From Roseibium algicola (GTDB lineage Bacteria; Pseudomonadota; Alphaproteobacteria; Rhizobiales; Stappiaceae), in the NCBI RefSeq assembly GCF_001999245.1, contig NZ_CP019630.1:1116001-1180000 (forward strand): a stretch of DNA of 64,000 nt, written 5' to 3'. The notes below the pieces were generated by a model. The model searched no databases and had not been told where the DNA came from. It saw only the letters and a program-made list of their open reading frames with translations. The first letter of the stretch is position 1. Every line of letters starts with the position of its first letter. Both the position numbers and the translations under genes were made by a program. Shown one piece after another: positions 1 to 9,629 of this stretch.

Positions 1-1095
1 GCTTTCGGTGCCCAGAACGAAGAAGAAGTCAGGGCAACACTGCTGCGCGCCTTCGTGATTGCGGCCATCGGCGGGCTCCTGGTCATCTTCTTGCAAGCTC
101 CCTTGCGGGAAATCGGGCTCTGGTTCCTGGGAGGCAGTGCGGATGTGCAGGCCGCAACGAGCCGCTACTTTGACATCCGCGTCTATAGTGCCCCTTTTCT
201 CCTTGCAAACTATGCCATGCTCGGCTGGTTCATCGGCCTCGGGCGTGCGGGAACAGGGCTGGTGCTTCAGCTCGTTCTGAACGGGCTCAACATCGGCCTC
301 AGTGTCTGGTTCGTCATCGGTTTCGGCTGGAGCGTGGAAGGTGTCGCGCTGGCAACTGTCCTGAGTGAAATCGCGGCAACGGCACTGGGCGTCTGCCTGG
401 TCGTCTTCACCACCGGCAAGACGTCCTGGCCGGCTTTTCAGGTGATTTTCGACCGCCGCCTGCTGGTGCGCATGATGGCCGTCAACCGGGACATCATGAT
501 CCGCTCCTTCACCCTTCTCTTCGCCTTCGCGTTTTTCACGGCGCGTTCGGCAGACCAGGGTGACACCGTATTGGCCGCAAACGCTTTGCTTGAGAAGTTC
601 ATCATGCTGGCTGCGTTCTTTCTGGATGGTCTGGCAACTGCGGCGGAACAGCTTGCGGGCCGCGCGGTCGGCGCAAGATACCGGCCCGCCTTCGACCGCG
701 CATTGAAACTGACAGCACTGTGGAGCTTCGCCCTGGCGGGGATCCTGTCGACGCTGTTCTGGTTTTTCGGGCAGTACATGATCGATTTCATGACAACGGC
801 AGAAGATGTCCGTCAGGTAACGTCGACCTATCTTGTGTGGGCGATACTGACCCCGGTCTTCGGCGTGCTGGCATTCCAGATGGACGGGGTCTTTATCGGC
901 GCTACGTGGTCATCGACCATGCGCAACATGATGCTGTTGTCGCTCGTCGTTTACCTGGCTGCCTATTACCTTCTGTTTCCTATCCTGGGGAACCACGGTC
1001 TTTGGCTCGCCTTCCTGTTGTTCTTCGGAACGCGTGGCCTGACATTGCTGGCCGCCTGCAGAAAGCGGGCAGCCGAGACGTTCGGCAACGCATAA
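1..1095 (+). CDS. MATE family efflux transporter, DinF-like (5' end cut off)
   Basis: The reading frame is open from the first base, so the start lies outside the window; 364 residues remain. The protein is strongly hydrophobic with about nine to ten membrane segments and the MATE-like pattern of long helices joined by short polar loops. It matches the DinF/NorM branch of multi-antimicrobial extrusion antiporters, which export organic cations or drugs across the inner membrane using a sodium or proton gradient. The C-terminal half contains two helix bundles and ends in a short basic tail. It converges on pyrD with only 12 bases between the stop codons. The substrate cannot be told from sequence. 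Confidence 0.85.
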   Translation, partial: AFGAQNEEEVRATLLRAFVIAAIGGLLVIFLQAPLREIGLWFLGGSADVQAATSRYFDIRVYSAPFLLANYAMLGWFIGLGRAGTGLVLQLVLNGLNIGLSVWFVIGFGWSVEGVALATVLSEIAATALGVCLVVFTTGKTSWPAFQVIFDRRLLVRMMAVNRDIMIRSFTLLFAFAFFTARSADQGDTVLAANALLEKFIMLAAFFLDGLATAAEQLAGRAVGARYRPAFDRALKLTALWSFALAGILSTLFWFFGQYMIDFMTTAEDVRQVTSTYLVWAILTPVFGVLAFQMDGVFIGATWSSTMRNMMLLSLVVYLAAYYLLFPILGNHGLWLAFLLFFGTRGLTLLAACRKRAAETFGNA

Positions 1096-1107
1096 GAACA
1101 GCTGTAT

Positions 1108-2202
1108 CTAGGCCGTTTCCGATGCCCAAGCATCGACATTGGCATCCCGCGCGTCGCGCAGCGACGCAATCCCGTGCTGGTCCAGTTTTGCAGAAAGGCC
1201 GCTCAGGATCTCGTCAATCAGCCCCGCGCCCTTGAACACAAGGGCAGAATAGAGCTGCAACAGGTCCGCCCCCGCCGTGATCTTGGTCCAGGCGGTTTCC
1301 GCACTGTCGATACCGCCGACACCGATGATCGGCAGGTCCGGTCCGGCCAGTTTGCGTGCGCGCGCCAGCATGATGGTCGATTTCCGGAACAGGGGCTTGC
1401 CCGACAAGCCTCCGGTTTCCTGTGCCGGCCCCTTGCCGATCAGGCCGTCTCGTCCGATCGTCGTGTTGGAGACGATCAGGCCGTCGACGCTCTTGGCGAG
1501 CACTTCCACGACGATATCCTGCAGGTCCTCATCAGCAACGTCCGGCGCGATCTTCAAGAGCACAGGAACCTTGCGCCCAAACGTCTGCGTGCATTCGTCC
1601 CGCGCCGTGATCACGGCGGTCAGCAGATCGGCAAGTGCGGACCGGGCCTGCAGGTCGCGCAGTCCCGGTGTGTTGGGTGAAGAAATGTTGACGGTAAAAT
1701 AAGACGCCAAGTCGGCGAATGCGGTGATGCCGGCGACGTAGTCGGCAATCCGGTCGGTTGCGTCCTTGTTGGCACCAACATTGATGCCGACAATTCCTGT
1801 CAACCGCCGGCGGGCTTCAAGCCGCTGGCGCAAGGCTGCGTGGCCTTCGTTGTTGAATCCATAGCGGTTGATCACGCCTTCGTCTGCGGGCAAGCGGAAC
1901 ACCCTCGGCCGCGGATTGCCGGGTTGCGGCTTCGGGGTAACCGACCCTGCCTCGGTATATCCGAACCCCAGCTTCAGCAGCGCATCGGGCACTTCGCCGT
2001 TCTTGTCGAACCCTGCAGCCATTCCGAGCGGATTGGGAAAGGTCAGATCCCAGAGCTTCACTGCAAGGCGCGGGTCAGACACCTTCCGGCGCGGCGGCAT
2101 CAGACCGGATTTCAAAGCCACAACAGTCGCACGGTGCGCGGTTTCGGCGTCCAGGCACTGCAGGCCTCTCAGCGCAACGTTTTCAAGGAAAGGCGGTATC
2201 AT
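1108..2202 (-). CDS. pyrD: Dihydroorotate dehydrogenase (quinone), class 2
   Basis: This 364-residue protein oxidises dihydroorotate to orotate in de novo pyrimidine synthesis and passes electrons to the quinone pool at the inner membrane. The class 2 signature is clear: an N-terminal helical extension (about residues 1-45) for membrane and quinone contact, an FMN-binding TIM barrel, and NISSPNTPG at 172-180 with the catalytic serine at 175, the same number as in E. coli PyrD. The N-terminal FDKNGE motif and the late GVGGI phosphate-binding loop are present. Its ATG overlaps the stop codon of the upstream DUF952 gene (ATGA), so the two are probably co-translated. Confidence 0.96.
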   Translation of the reverse strand: MIPPFLENVALRGLQCLDAETAHRATVVALKSGLMPPRRKVSDPRLAVKLWDLTFPNPLGMAAGFDKNGEVPDALLKLGFGYTEAGSVTPKPQPGNPRPRVFRLPADEGVINRYGFNNEGHAALRQRLEARRRLTGIVGINVGANKDATDRIADYVAGITAFADLASYFTVNISSPNTPGLRDLQARSALADLLTAVITARDECTQTFGRKVPVLLKIAPDVADEDLQDIVVEVLAKSVDGLIVSNTTIGRDGLIGKGPAQETGGLSGKPLFRKSTIMLARARKLAGPDLPIIGVGGIDSAETAWTKITAGADLLQLYSALVFKGAGLIDEILSGLSAKLDQHGIASLRDARDANVDAWASETA

Positions 2203-2543
2203 TGATCCAGCTCCGGAAAGTCATGTGACCCGTCCGGTGAAAGCGGCAGTTCCTTCACCCAGAGTGCGACCTTCGGGTCCAGCGAGCCATAGAGATGGGG
2301 AAACAGGGCCCCGCCCCGGGAAGTTTCCCATTTCAACAAGTCGCCAAACCCATCAGCATCAAAGGCGGCCAGCAACAGACCCTGATGGCCCGCGAAATGC
2401 TTTGCAGCGGTTTCCCGGACCTGATCCTCGGCGGAAAAATGAATGAAGCCGTCCTGAAGGTCCACCGGCGCGCCCTTGAAGACGCCTTGGTCGGTTGCCT
2501 CCTGCCACATGGATTTCGGGACGATCTTGAAAATCAGGGTCAT
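2199..2543 (-). CDS. DUF952 family protein
   Basis: A 114-residue protein beginning MTLIFKIVP; an 18-residue longer form from 2597 is possible but its extension looks non-conserved. The body fits the DUF952 family (FIHFSAEDQVRETA, LFPHLYG and related stretches), small soluble proteins of unknown biochemical role that often sit beside pyrD in alphaproteobacteria. Its last four bases overlap the pyrD start, so it forms a two-gene operon with pyrD. The conserved histidines in FIHFS and FPHLYG could be catalytic or metal-binding, but that is inference. Confidence 0.85.
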   Translation of the reverse strand: MTLIFKIVPKSMWQEATDQGVFKGAPVDLQDGFIHFSAEDQVRETAAKHFAGHQGLLLAAFDADGFGDLLKWETSRGGALFPHLYGSLDPKVALWVKELPLSPDGSHDFPELDQ

Positions 2544-2746
2544 CTGTCTGCCTTGCCTCTTGCCGGGGATGGCATGGCAGGCAAAGGCCCGGCGCATGCT
2601 CAGCCGGTCGGGACACTACTCATCCGAACCGTAGCGAACAAGCGGCACAAGGGACTCCAGCCTGTTTCTTTTGAATTTTGGTCGGGAAAACCCATATGAG
2701 CGAAAGGTATTTATTCCTGTCGCGTCAATACGGAGAAACGGCAGCC

Positions 2747-3379
2747 GTGCTCTCACATGAAAAGGTCTGGGCGGCCATTGATGCCCTCGCCTCGCAGAAC
2801 GGGCTTTCGCCGTCCGGCCTGGCTCGGCGTGCCGGACTGGATCCGACCGCTTTCAACCCGTCGAAACGCGTTGCGGGCGACGGACGCCCACGGTGGCCAT
2901 CGACAGAGTCGCTTGCCAAGGTGCTGGCCGCCACCGGCGAAGCCTTGAACACGTTTGCCGCCAGAGTTGAAACCCCGGGCGGGCCAAACGACGCTGCGCC
3001 AGCTTTGGTGCCCCTTGCAGGGTTTGATGCTGCCTCGGACCGAAATGCCTTCGACAGTGCCGGCCGGCCAGCCGGCGCGACGTGGCAAAGTCTCAGCTTT
3101 CCCCAAATCGGCGCTGCGTTTGCGCTGCAGGTCAGCACCGAAGACTTCCATCCCCTTTACAGAAACGGCGATATCGTCGTGGTTGCTCCCGGCGCGCCCC
3201 TTCGCACCGGTGACAGGCTTGCCATCAAGCTCAACAGTGGCCGGTTGTCGCTTTACACGTTGCAGGAGACAGGCGACGAAGACCTGGCGGTTTGCACAAT
3301 CGGGGACAATTCACAGTCAGTGCGCTTTCAGCACTCGGCAATCGAGTGGACAGCCCGTATTATCTGGGCGAGCCAATAA
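2747..3379 (+). CDS. XRE/S24 LexA-like transcriptional regulator, catalytic dyad apparently lost
   Basis: The chosen GTG start (210 residues) has GGAGA about ten bases upstream; ATG at 2696 would add 17 residues that look unlike the family. Residues 5-70 form a helix-turn-helix of XRE type (SPSGLARRAGLD then the recognition stretch), and residues 125-205 form an S24 peptidase/LexA C-terminal fold with the LYRNGDIVVV strand. In active LexA/UmuD relatives a serine sits just before the P-L-Y/R-x-GD stretch; here the equivalent position reads EDFHP, and the usual lysine further on is replaced in LSLYTL. It therefore probably binds DNA and dimerises without self-cleavage. Target genes are unknown. 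The next gene begins 18 bases downstream. Confidence 0.85.
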   Translation: MLSHEKVWAAIDALASQNGLSPSGLARRAGLDPTAFNPSKRVAGDGRPRWPSTESLAKVLAATGEALNTFAARVETPGGPNDAAPALVPLAGFDAASDRNAFDSAGRPAGATWQSLSFPQIGAAFALQVSTEDFHPLYRNGDIVVVAPGAPLRTGDRLAIKLNSGRLSLYTLQETGDEDLAVCTIGDNSQSVRFQHSAIEWTARIIWASQ

Positions 3380-3397
3380 CCTGCGAGCACACATTTG

Positions 3398-4339
3398 ATG
3401 AAGCTTCGGCCTCTCATAACGCCAGCAATCGTGCTGACCACCGCAGGTGGTCTGCTCGCCTGGCTGCTCCTGGCAGACCCGCCGTCCGTACAGGACGAGC
3501 CGGTAGCGGCAGGCAGCATCACCAGCACCGCCGAGGAAACAAGCGAGCCGGCAGAGACGCCCGAGCCCGCTCCGCAATCGTCCCCTCCCCAAGCCCAGAC
3601 GCAGAAACCTGCACAGACACAAAGTGAACCCGTCGTCGTTGCCGCTGCGCCTTTGCCGAACGACATTCGCAACGTTTCGCCGGAGGGGGTATCGGCACCG
3701 CAGGTACAAGGTGACCTCAAACGTATCGAACCTTCCAAACGCTACCTGGAACTGAAGGATCCGCCGATTGAACCGGTTCCGGACGGCCCACTGGAGCTGA
3801 TGCGCGTGCAGGTTCTCGACGGCGGACGCATCAAGTCGGACCGGTTGACAGTAACGCTTGCCCATATCGTTCCGCTGAAATCGGACGAAACCTGTGTTTC
3901 CCGTCTCGGTGGCACCTGGCCCTGCGGCGCAAGGGCGCGCACTTTCCTGAGAGGACTGGTGCGGCAATTGAAGGTGGTATGCGAAAAGATCGAGGAGACC
4001 GGGCCGAAACAGATTCTGGCAACCTGCACCCGCGGATCGATGGACCTCAGCAAGCGTCTTGTCCGCTATGGCTGGGCGGATCCGGCGCCGGACGCACCTG
4101 CCGATTTCATGGAACTTGCCGAAAAGGCCAGAGACAGAAAAGTCGGCAAGTGGCAATCGGAATGGCTGACCGAGTTGCCGACGAGCGAACTGGAAACAGA
4201 AGTGCCGTCTGCCTTGCCAGGCCTTGAGGAACTTGCCCCGGAAATCGTCGAATGGAGCCTGAGGACTGAACCGGAACAGCCGGGGCACGGTCAACCGGCA
4301 ATCGAGGATTACCCGCAAGTAGAACGGCCGGTGCAGTAG
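3398..4339 (+). CDS. Membrane-anchored SNase-like (thermonuclease fold) protein
   Basis: 313 residues. Residues 8-24 form a single N-terminal hydrophobic anchor or signal, followed by a low-complexity linker rich in P, E, Q and T (about 30-85). The C-terminal half (about 130-270) resembles the staphylococcal-nuclease fold (LTVTLAHIVPL, then RARTFLRGLV, VRYGWADPAPDA and KVGKWQ). The catalytic Arg-Glu-Arg set of true thermonucleases is not evident, and a Cys pair (CVSRLGGTWPC) sits at the active-site loop, so nuclease activity is doubtful. It likely acts in the periplasm or at the membrane. A TTG three bases upstream of the ATG is a less likely start. Confidence 0.7.
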   Translation: MKLRPLITPAIVLTTAGGLLAWLLLADPPSVQDEPVAAGSITSTAEETSEPAETPEPAPQSSPPQAQTQKPAQTQSEPVVVAAAPLPNDIRNVSPEGVSAPQVQGDLKRIEPSKRYLELKDPPIEPVPDGPLELMRVQVLDGGRIKSDRLTVTLAHIVPLKSDETCVSRLGGTWPCGARARTFLRGLVRQLKVVCEKIEETGPKQILATCTRGSMDLSKRLVRYGWADPAPDAPADFMELAEKARDRKVGKWQSEWLTELPTSELETEVPSALPGLEELAPEIVEWSLRTEPEQPGHGQPAIEDYPQVERPVQ

Positions 4340-4566
4340 GGCTGGAGCGGCACCGCTTCGCGTTGAAGCAAGCCTTTGTTTCTCCTCCTCAACCGACCGC
4401 CTCTCACTGCTGCTGAAAAATCCTTGCGAGCGCCTCGAAGCAGCTCATACCTTCGGCGAATAGGGTTAATACATAGACAAATCAATCAGTACAATTAGTT
4501 CAATATTTACGCCCTTAAGGGAAAGTGGCTCAAACATTATCAGTCCGTGACGAGGACCAAAGAAAT

Positions 4567-6543
4567 ATGAGCACATCTGCCCCCAAGAACACTGTCGAAA
4601 CTGACAATATCGCAAAATATATCAAGTTCATGTCCAGTTCCGGAAGCAATACAGCTTCTGCGCAGACGGCTTGGAACACCCTTCAAAAACACCTTCCGGC
4701 CATTCTGGATCGCTTCTACGTAGAGCTCCTTTCGCAAGAAGAGCTGCGCCAGAAAATGGGAACGCATGAGAAGAACACCGTTCCTCTCAAAAACGCGCAA
4801 ACCAAACACTGGGAATACATCTTCAATCACGACCCGGACCTGGAGTTCATCGGACAGGCTGCGCGTATCGGTCAGGCTCACGTAAAGATCGGGCTGAAGG
4901 CCGAATGGCTGATGTCCGCGTTTGGACGGCTGTTGAACGAAATCCTTCCCGTCATCGTCAAGAAGCACCGGTTCTCGCAAAAGGCCATGATTGCCGAGAT
5001 GCAGGCCGTGGTGACACGGTTCTTTCTGGACATGATCCTTGCACAACGCGCGTTCGAAACGGAACAGCGCCGCATTGAAGACGCTGAAATGCGGGATACG
5101 ATCGGTCTGGAGAACCTGCGCACGACCGCGAACACCATCAGCGAGCTGAACGAAATCGTGATGTCGATGGCGTTGTTGTCGCGCAATACCCAGGAAGCCA
5201 ACGCGAACGGCCAGTCGATTTCCGCCGCGGCGGACCAGCTTGTCGCCTCCATCGGCCAGATTTCCGAAAACAGCGAAGGCGCGGCCAACGAAGCCGTTCA
5301 AACAAACAACGCCGCCAAGGATGGCTTGGACAAGATGTCGGCCGTGTCGAGTGCTATCGGCGATATTTCCTCAACGTCCCGGCAAACCGCGCAGAGCCTG
5401 TCAGACCTCAGCGAAGCTGCATCGCAGATCGGCGAATTCCTATCGGTCATTCAATCCATCGCAGACCAGACCAATCTTCTGGCGCTGAATGCCACCATTG
5501 AAGCCGCCCGTGCAGGGGAAGCCGGCAAAGGCTTTGCCGTCGTTGCTTCGGAAGTCAAAACCCTCGCCTCGCAGACCGGCAAGGCGACGGAAGACATCGC
5601 GCAGCGGATCGAAGCACTGACCGCGGGCATGGAAACAATCCAGACAGCCATCCAGAGCTCCGAAGGCGCCATCCAGAATGGCGAGGATGCCATTGCGGCC
5701 GCCAACGAACTGATGCAATCCATCGACGGGATGGTTGGCAATGTCTCCGAACGGGTTACCCAGATAACGGGCATCCTGCACCAGCAGAAAGAAGCCAGCC
5801 ACGAAATCGCTCGCAATGTCGCCAATGTCGCTGAATCGAACCGGAATACGGATCAGCAACTCGGGGCCATGCAGCGCGTTCTGAAGCAGAGCAACGACAG
5901 TTTCAGCGGAGCAGCGAAAAACTTCTTTGATGCCAATTCTGACAAGTCCTTGCTGGAAATGGCTCGGATCGACCACGTTCTGTTCAAGAAACGTGTCGTC
6001 GATACGGTGACCGGCCACGACGACTGGGCGACTTCCGGCATGCCCGACCATCATCATTGCCGTCTTGGCAAATGGTACGACTCGATCAAGAACGAGAAGA
6101 TCAAATCACATCCAGCGTTCCGCAACCTGATCGCTCCTCATAAGGCGGTTCACGAAGCGGGTCACCGGGCGCTGCATGCCACTGAACAAGGCAATTCCAC
6201 GGAAGCTTTCGCGGCACTCGTTGACCTGGACAAGGCCAGCAAGGAAGTTCTCAAGGGCCTTACAGTTCTTGCCGCCGCCATGGAAACCGATCTGGCGGAT
6301 GCAGAACCCCGCAAGTCGCCAAGACAGGACGTCGGCAAGAAGGCCGAAGTTCTGCTAGACGGGGGAGCCCAGACAGTTGAGCTGGAAAACGTGTCCGTGA
6401 CCGGTGTCGGCTTGAAGGGCATAAGGGATGCCAAGGCAGGCAAGACCGTTTGCATCCGATGCGATGGCACGGAGCGCCTTGGCCATATCATCTGGGTGGA
6501 TGGCACCAGGGCAGGCGTCCAGTTCTTCGACGAAAACAAATGA
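4567..6543 (+). CDS. Soluble globin-coupled chemoreceptor with CZB and PilZ domains
   Basis: 658 residues from the ATG; a GTG 42 bases upstream has poorly spaced ribosome-binding bases. Domains in order: protoglobin sensor (about 15-170) with proximal histidine H105 in QAHVKIGL; a methyl-accepting signalling domain (about 190-460) with the hairpin tip [18 protein letters not shown]; a chemoreceptor zinc-binding CZB domain (about 470-565) with [10 protein letters not shown] and [10 protein letters not shown]; and a C-terminal PilZ domain with R582-x3-R586 and N608-x-S-x2-G613, the c-di-GMP binding signature. There are no membrane segments, so it is a cytoplasmic receptor, expected to sense O2 or another haem ligand. 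CZB may bind zinc or respond to hypochlorite, and PilZ could couple output to c-di-GMP. It stands alone, followed by a terminator. Confidence 0.9.
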   Translation: MSTSAPKNTVETDNIAKYIKFMSSSGSNTASAQTAWNTLQKHLPAILDRFYVELLSQEELRQKMGTHEKNTVPLKNAQTKHWEYIFNHDPDLEFIGQAARIGQAHVKIGLKAEWLMSAFGRLLNEILPVIVKKHRFSQKAMIAEMQAVVTRFFLDMILAQRAFETEQRRIEDAEMRDTIGLENLRTTANTISELNEIVMSMALLSRNTQEANANGQSISAAADQLVASIGQISENSEGAANEAVQTNNAAKDGLDKMSAVSSAIGDISSTSRQTAQSLSDLSEAASQIGEFLSVIQSIADQTNLLALNATIEAARAGEAGKGFAVVASEVKTLASQTGKATEDIAQRIEALTAGMETIQTAIQSSEGAIQNGEDAIAAANELMQSIDGMVGNVSERVTQITGILHQQKEASHEIARNVANVAESNRNTDQQLGAMQRVLKQSNDSFSGAAKNFFDANSDKSLLEMARIDHVLFKKRVVDTVTGHDDWATSGMPDHHHCRLGKWYDSIKNEKIKSHPAFRNLIAPHKAVHEAGHRALHATEQGNSTEAFAALVDLDKASKEVLKGLTVLAAAMETDLADAEPRKSPRQDVGKKAEVLLDGGAQTVELENVSVTGVGLKGIRDAKAGKTVCIRCDGTERLGHIIWVDGTRAGVQFFDENK

Positions 6544-6576
6544 TCTTCGCGGGAAACGCCTGCAGACAACCCTGAT

Positions 6577-6598
6577 AAGGTGCCCATGGGCACCTTTT
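6577..6598 (+). terminator. Hairpin terminator after the chemoreceptor
   Basis: A perfect 20-base palindrome (AAGGTGCCCA/TGGGCACCTT) followed by TT starts 34 bases after the chemoreceptor stop codon. The stem is GC-rich and the T tail is short but present. Confidence 0.65.
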
Positions 6599-6768
6599 CC
6601 AGCTTTATCGCCATGCACGTTTGAATGAACGGCTGCTACAGCCATTCACACCACTGGATGCAGGCAGACCTGCTGACAGACCTCTGCTTAATTGCGATCC
6701 GCCGGTTTCTTATTTGCCCTGATTGGTATTAGGCTTCGGACTTCGGAAGTCCCGGATCTGGAGTTTTC

Positions 6769-7572
6769 ATGACTGGAGAAATCAAGGTCGGCATTGTTGG
6801 TGGAACCGGGCAACTCGGCAGCGCCATCGCAACGGCTTGGCTGGAAAGCGGCTGTGTCAAACCTCTCCAGCTCTGGATATCCAATCGATCCGGAACGGCC
6901 GCAGGCTTCGAAAGCTGGCCGGAGATCACCTTCACCGCATCCAATCAGCTTCTGGCTGACACCTGTGATGTCATCCTTCTGTCCGTTCCGCCAGCGCTTG
7001 TCGAAACGGTCAGCATTTCGGCGCCCGGCAAACTGGTCCTCTCGGTCATGGCGGGTGTCTCGCGTGAGAGGCTCAAAGCCCTCACAGGCTCGGAAAAGGT
7101 CGTTCGTGCCATGTCGAGCCCCGCGGCGGGCAAGCAGCTGGCCTACTCCCCATGGTGTGCGGCTTCGTCGCTTTCGCAGGAAGACAGGGACCTCGTCCAG
7201 TCGTTGTTGTCGACCTGCGGGCCGAGTGATGAAGTCCAGGACGAACAGCAGATCGAGGTCTTCACCGCCATAACCGGTCCGGTACCGGGATTTGCGGCCT
7301 TCTTCGCCGACTGCATTGTTGACTATGCAAGGTCAAACGGTGTCGACAGGCACATTGCCGAGCGCGCTGCAAAACAGCTGATCCTGTCGGCAGGGCAAAT
7401 CATGGCCGGAGACACCAGATCTCCGGCGGAACATGTTCAGGAGATGGTCGACTACGCAGGAACGACTGCCGCCGGTCTCGTCAAGCTGAAGGAACTGGGT
7501 GTTTCGGATCTGATCAGTGAAGGGCTGGACGCCAGTACGGAGCGCGTCAGAACGATTGCCGGCAAAGACTGA
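6769..7572 (+). CDS. Pyrroline-5-carboxylate reductase-like NAD(P)-dependent oxidoreductase
   Basis: 267 residues with an N-terminal Rossmann fold (VGIVGGTGQLGSAIA at about 7-21) and a C-terminal helical dimerisation region of ProC type (TAITGPVPGFAAFF and GTTAAGLVKL). Genuine ProC reduces pyrroline-5-carboxylate to proline. This copy is divergent: the central loop MSSPAAGKQLAYS differs from the usual R-x-M-P-N motif of housekeeping ProC, so the substrate may differ. It is monocistronic and ends in a shared bidirectional terminator with the lysyl-tRNA synthetase gene. Confidence 0.8.
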   Translation: MTGEIKVGIVGGTGQLGSAIATAWLESGCVKPLQLWISNRSGTAAGFESWPEITFTASNQLLADTCDVILLSVPPALVETVSISAPGKLVLSVMAGVSRERLKALTGSEKVVRAMSSPAAGKQLAYSPWCAASSLSQEDRDLVQSLLSTCGPSDEVQDEQQIEVFTAITGPVPGFAAFFADCIVDYARSNGVDRHIAERAAKQLILSAGQIMAGDTRSPAEHVQEMVDYAGTTAAGLVKLKELGVSDLISEGLDASTERVRTIAGKD

Positions 7573-7611
7573 TACCGCGCTTCTTCCGCCGGAGAGCACA
7601 GCTGGAAACAA

Positions 7612-7639
7612 AAAAAGCGGCGCTGATGCGCCGCTTTTT
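7612..7639. terminator. Bidirectional intrinsic terminator
   Basis: Perfect 12-base stem AAAAAGCGGCGC with loop TGAT and GCGCCGCTTTTT, giving a U tract on both strands. It lies between the converging ProC-like and lysyl-tRNA synthetase genes. Confidence 0.92.
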
Positions 7640-7654
7640 CCTGAAGTCTGATCA

Positions 7655-9313
7655 TCAGGCTGTCAGTTCGCCAGCCAGTGCCTTGCGGATCATCTCACGC
7701 GTTTCGGCAATGCCGTAAAGAGCAACGAAAGACCCGAAACGCGGTCCCTTTTCCTGCCCGAGCAGAAGCTGGTAAAGCGCAGAGAACCAGACGACGGACA
7801 CGCCAGGACCACCATCGGGACCCTTTTTGGACGGGTCCTGATAACGCTCGATGGACCGGGCGACGTCCAGCACGGCATCCTGGATGGCACCGCCATCCGC
7901 ACCGGCCGGCAGGGCGGCCAGTGTTTCGTCCAGTTTTTCCAGCGCAGTGCGCTCGACATCGTCCGGCACCTTGAACGACTTGGTTGGTTTGACGAAATCG
8001 TCGAAGTAGCGGATCGCATAGCCGACAAGCGCATCCAGTTCCGGATGGGTCGACGCCGTCACGCCCGGAGCGTAGCGGGAGATGAACGCCCACAGCACGT
8101 CCTTGTTTTCCGCGTTGGAGGCGGACACAAGGTTCAGCAGCATGGCAAAGGGCACCGGCATGTCGATCTTCGGAATGTTGCCCGAATGGATGTGCCAGAC
8201 CGGGTTCTGAAGCTTCTGCTCCACCGGCATCTGCTCGTACTTCTGGACGAAGGTGTAATATTCGTCGACCGCCTTCGGAATGACGTCGAAATAGAGCTTC
8301 TTGGCCGTCTTCGGCTTCTGGAAATTGTAGAGCGCAAGGCTCTCCGGTGCAGCGTAGGTCAACCACTCGTCAATGGTCAGACCGTTGCCCTTGGACTTGG
8401 AGATCTTCTCGCCCTTTTCGTCCAGGAACAGTTCGTAGACGAAGTGTTCCGGAGCGGTCCCGCCCAGGATGTTGCAGATCTTGTCGTAGATCGGCGCATT
8501 GGTCATATGATCCTTGCCGAACATCTCGAAATCGACGTCAAGCGCAGCCCAGCGCATGCCGAAGTCGGGCTTCCACTGCAGCTTCACCTTGCCGCCGGTG
8601 ACCGGCAGCGTGATGTCCTCGCCCGTCTCGTCCGCAAAGGTGATGGTGCCGTCCTTCGAATTGACGTCCTTCATGGGCACATAGAGCACGCGGCCGGACG
8701 TCGGCGAGATCGGCAGGAAGGGCGAATAGGTCGCCTGACGTTCCGCGCCGAGCGTCGGCAGCATCACGTCCATGATCTTCTGGTACTTCTCGGTCGCCCG
8801 GATCAGCACGTCATCGAACTTGCCGGCCTTGTAGTATTCGGTCGCGCTGGCGAATTCATAATCGAAACCGAAGGTATCCAGGAACCGGCGCAGCATGGCG
8901 TTGTTGTGCTCTGCAAAGCTTTCATAGTCGCCGCCGAAGGGGTTCGGCACCGCCGTCAGAGGCATCTGCAGATATGGCTCAAGCGCTGCGCGGTCCGGCA
9001 CGTTTTCCGGGATCTTGCGCATGCCGTCCATGTCGTCGGAGAAGCACAGCAACCGCGTCGGGATCTTGTCTTCGGTCAGCAGCCGAAACGCCGTGCGCAC
9101 CATGGTGGTGCGCAGAACTTCGCCGAAGGTGCCGATGTGCGGCAGGCCGGACGGGCCATAGCCCGTTTCGAACAGAACCGGTTTGTCCGTCCCCCGTTTC
9201 TCGATCCGTTTGACCAGTTTTCGCGCTTCTTCGAACGGCCACGCTTTCGATTTCGTGGCCGCCTCGACAAACTCTTGCGAAAGGTCAAGCGGAGGCAGGG
9301 ATTGATCGGTCAT
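7655..9313 (-). CDS. lysK: Lysine--tRNA ligase, class I
   Basis: 552 residues. It charges tRNA-Lys with lysine but belongs to the class I synthetase fold found in archaea, spirochaetes and many alphaproteobacteria, not to the class II LysS of E. coli. The HIGH motif appears as PSGLPHIGT (54-62) and the KMSKS loop as KISKSKGNG (about 302-310). The C-terminal third is the helical anticodon-binding cage. No class II motifs are seen. The gene stands alone, with a 316-base noncoding stretch upstream and a strong terminator downstream. Confidence 0.97.
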   Translation of the reverse strand: MTDQSLPPLDLSQEFVEAATKSKAWPFEEARKLVKRIEKRGTDKPVLFETGYGPSGLPHIGTFGEVLRTTMVRTAFRLLTEDKIPTRLLCFSDDMDGMRKIPENVPDRAALEPYLQMPLTAVPNPFGGDYESFAEHNNAMLRRFLDTFGFDYEFASATEYYKAGKFDDVLIRATEKYQKIMDVMLPTLGAERQATYSPFLPISPTSGRVLYVPMKDVNSKDGTITFADETGEDITLPVTGGKVKLQWKPDFGMRWAALDVDFEMFGKDHMTNAPIYDKICNILGGTAPEHFVYELFLDEKGEKISKSKGNGLTIDEWLTYAAPESLALYNFQKPKTAKKLYFDVIPKAVDEYYTFVQKYEQMPVEQKLQNPVWHIHSGNIPKIDMPVPFAMLLNLVSASNAENKDVLWAFISRYAPGVTASTHPELDALVGYAIRYFDDFVKPTKSFKVPDDVERTALEKLDETLAALPAGADGGAIQDAVLDVARSIERYQDPSKKGPDGGPGVSVVWFSALYQLLLGQEKGPRFGSFVALYGIAETREMIRKALAGELTA

Positions 9314-9629
9314 TTTTCAAGTCGTTCTGTTCATGAGAATGGATGGAATGCAACCCGGTCGGTTTTTTGACTTTTCGGCCGGTTGCTGCGGCGCGACACT
9401 AGATCAACGCGCCTCTATGTGCAATCACATGAACACAGCTAAGTTGACCGAAATCTCGGGCTTTGCGCACTCTTTCCGCCTGCGGACATATTGCGCCGGA
9501 AAAAAGCGGATAACTCCGGTCAATCGATTGTCTCGTAGCGGTGACTTGAAGCTTGTCTTCCAACCCGTTACATCGGGCGCACGATCAAGAAGAAATTTTC
9601 CGTCTTTTGGCGCTACGGGAGAATGAATA
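9314..9629. other. Noncoding stretch between divergent lysK and terB-like genes
   Basis: It must contain the promoters of both divergent genes. I found no convincing -35/-10 pair, RNA structure or repeat. An open frame across it has no coding-like composition and no recognisable protein. Confidence 0.5.

Noticed and set aside
9333..9626. Possible 97-residue gene upstream of the TerB-like gene
   Set aside because: No ribosome-binding site, irregular composition and no family features; it spans the divergent promoter region.
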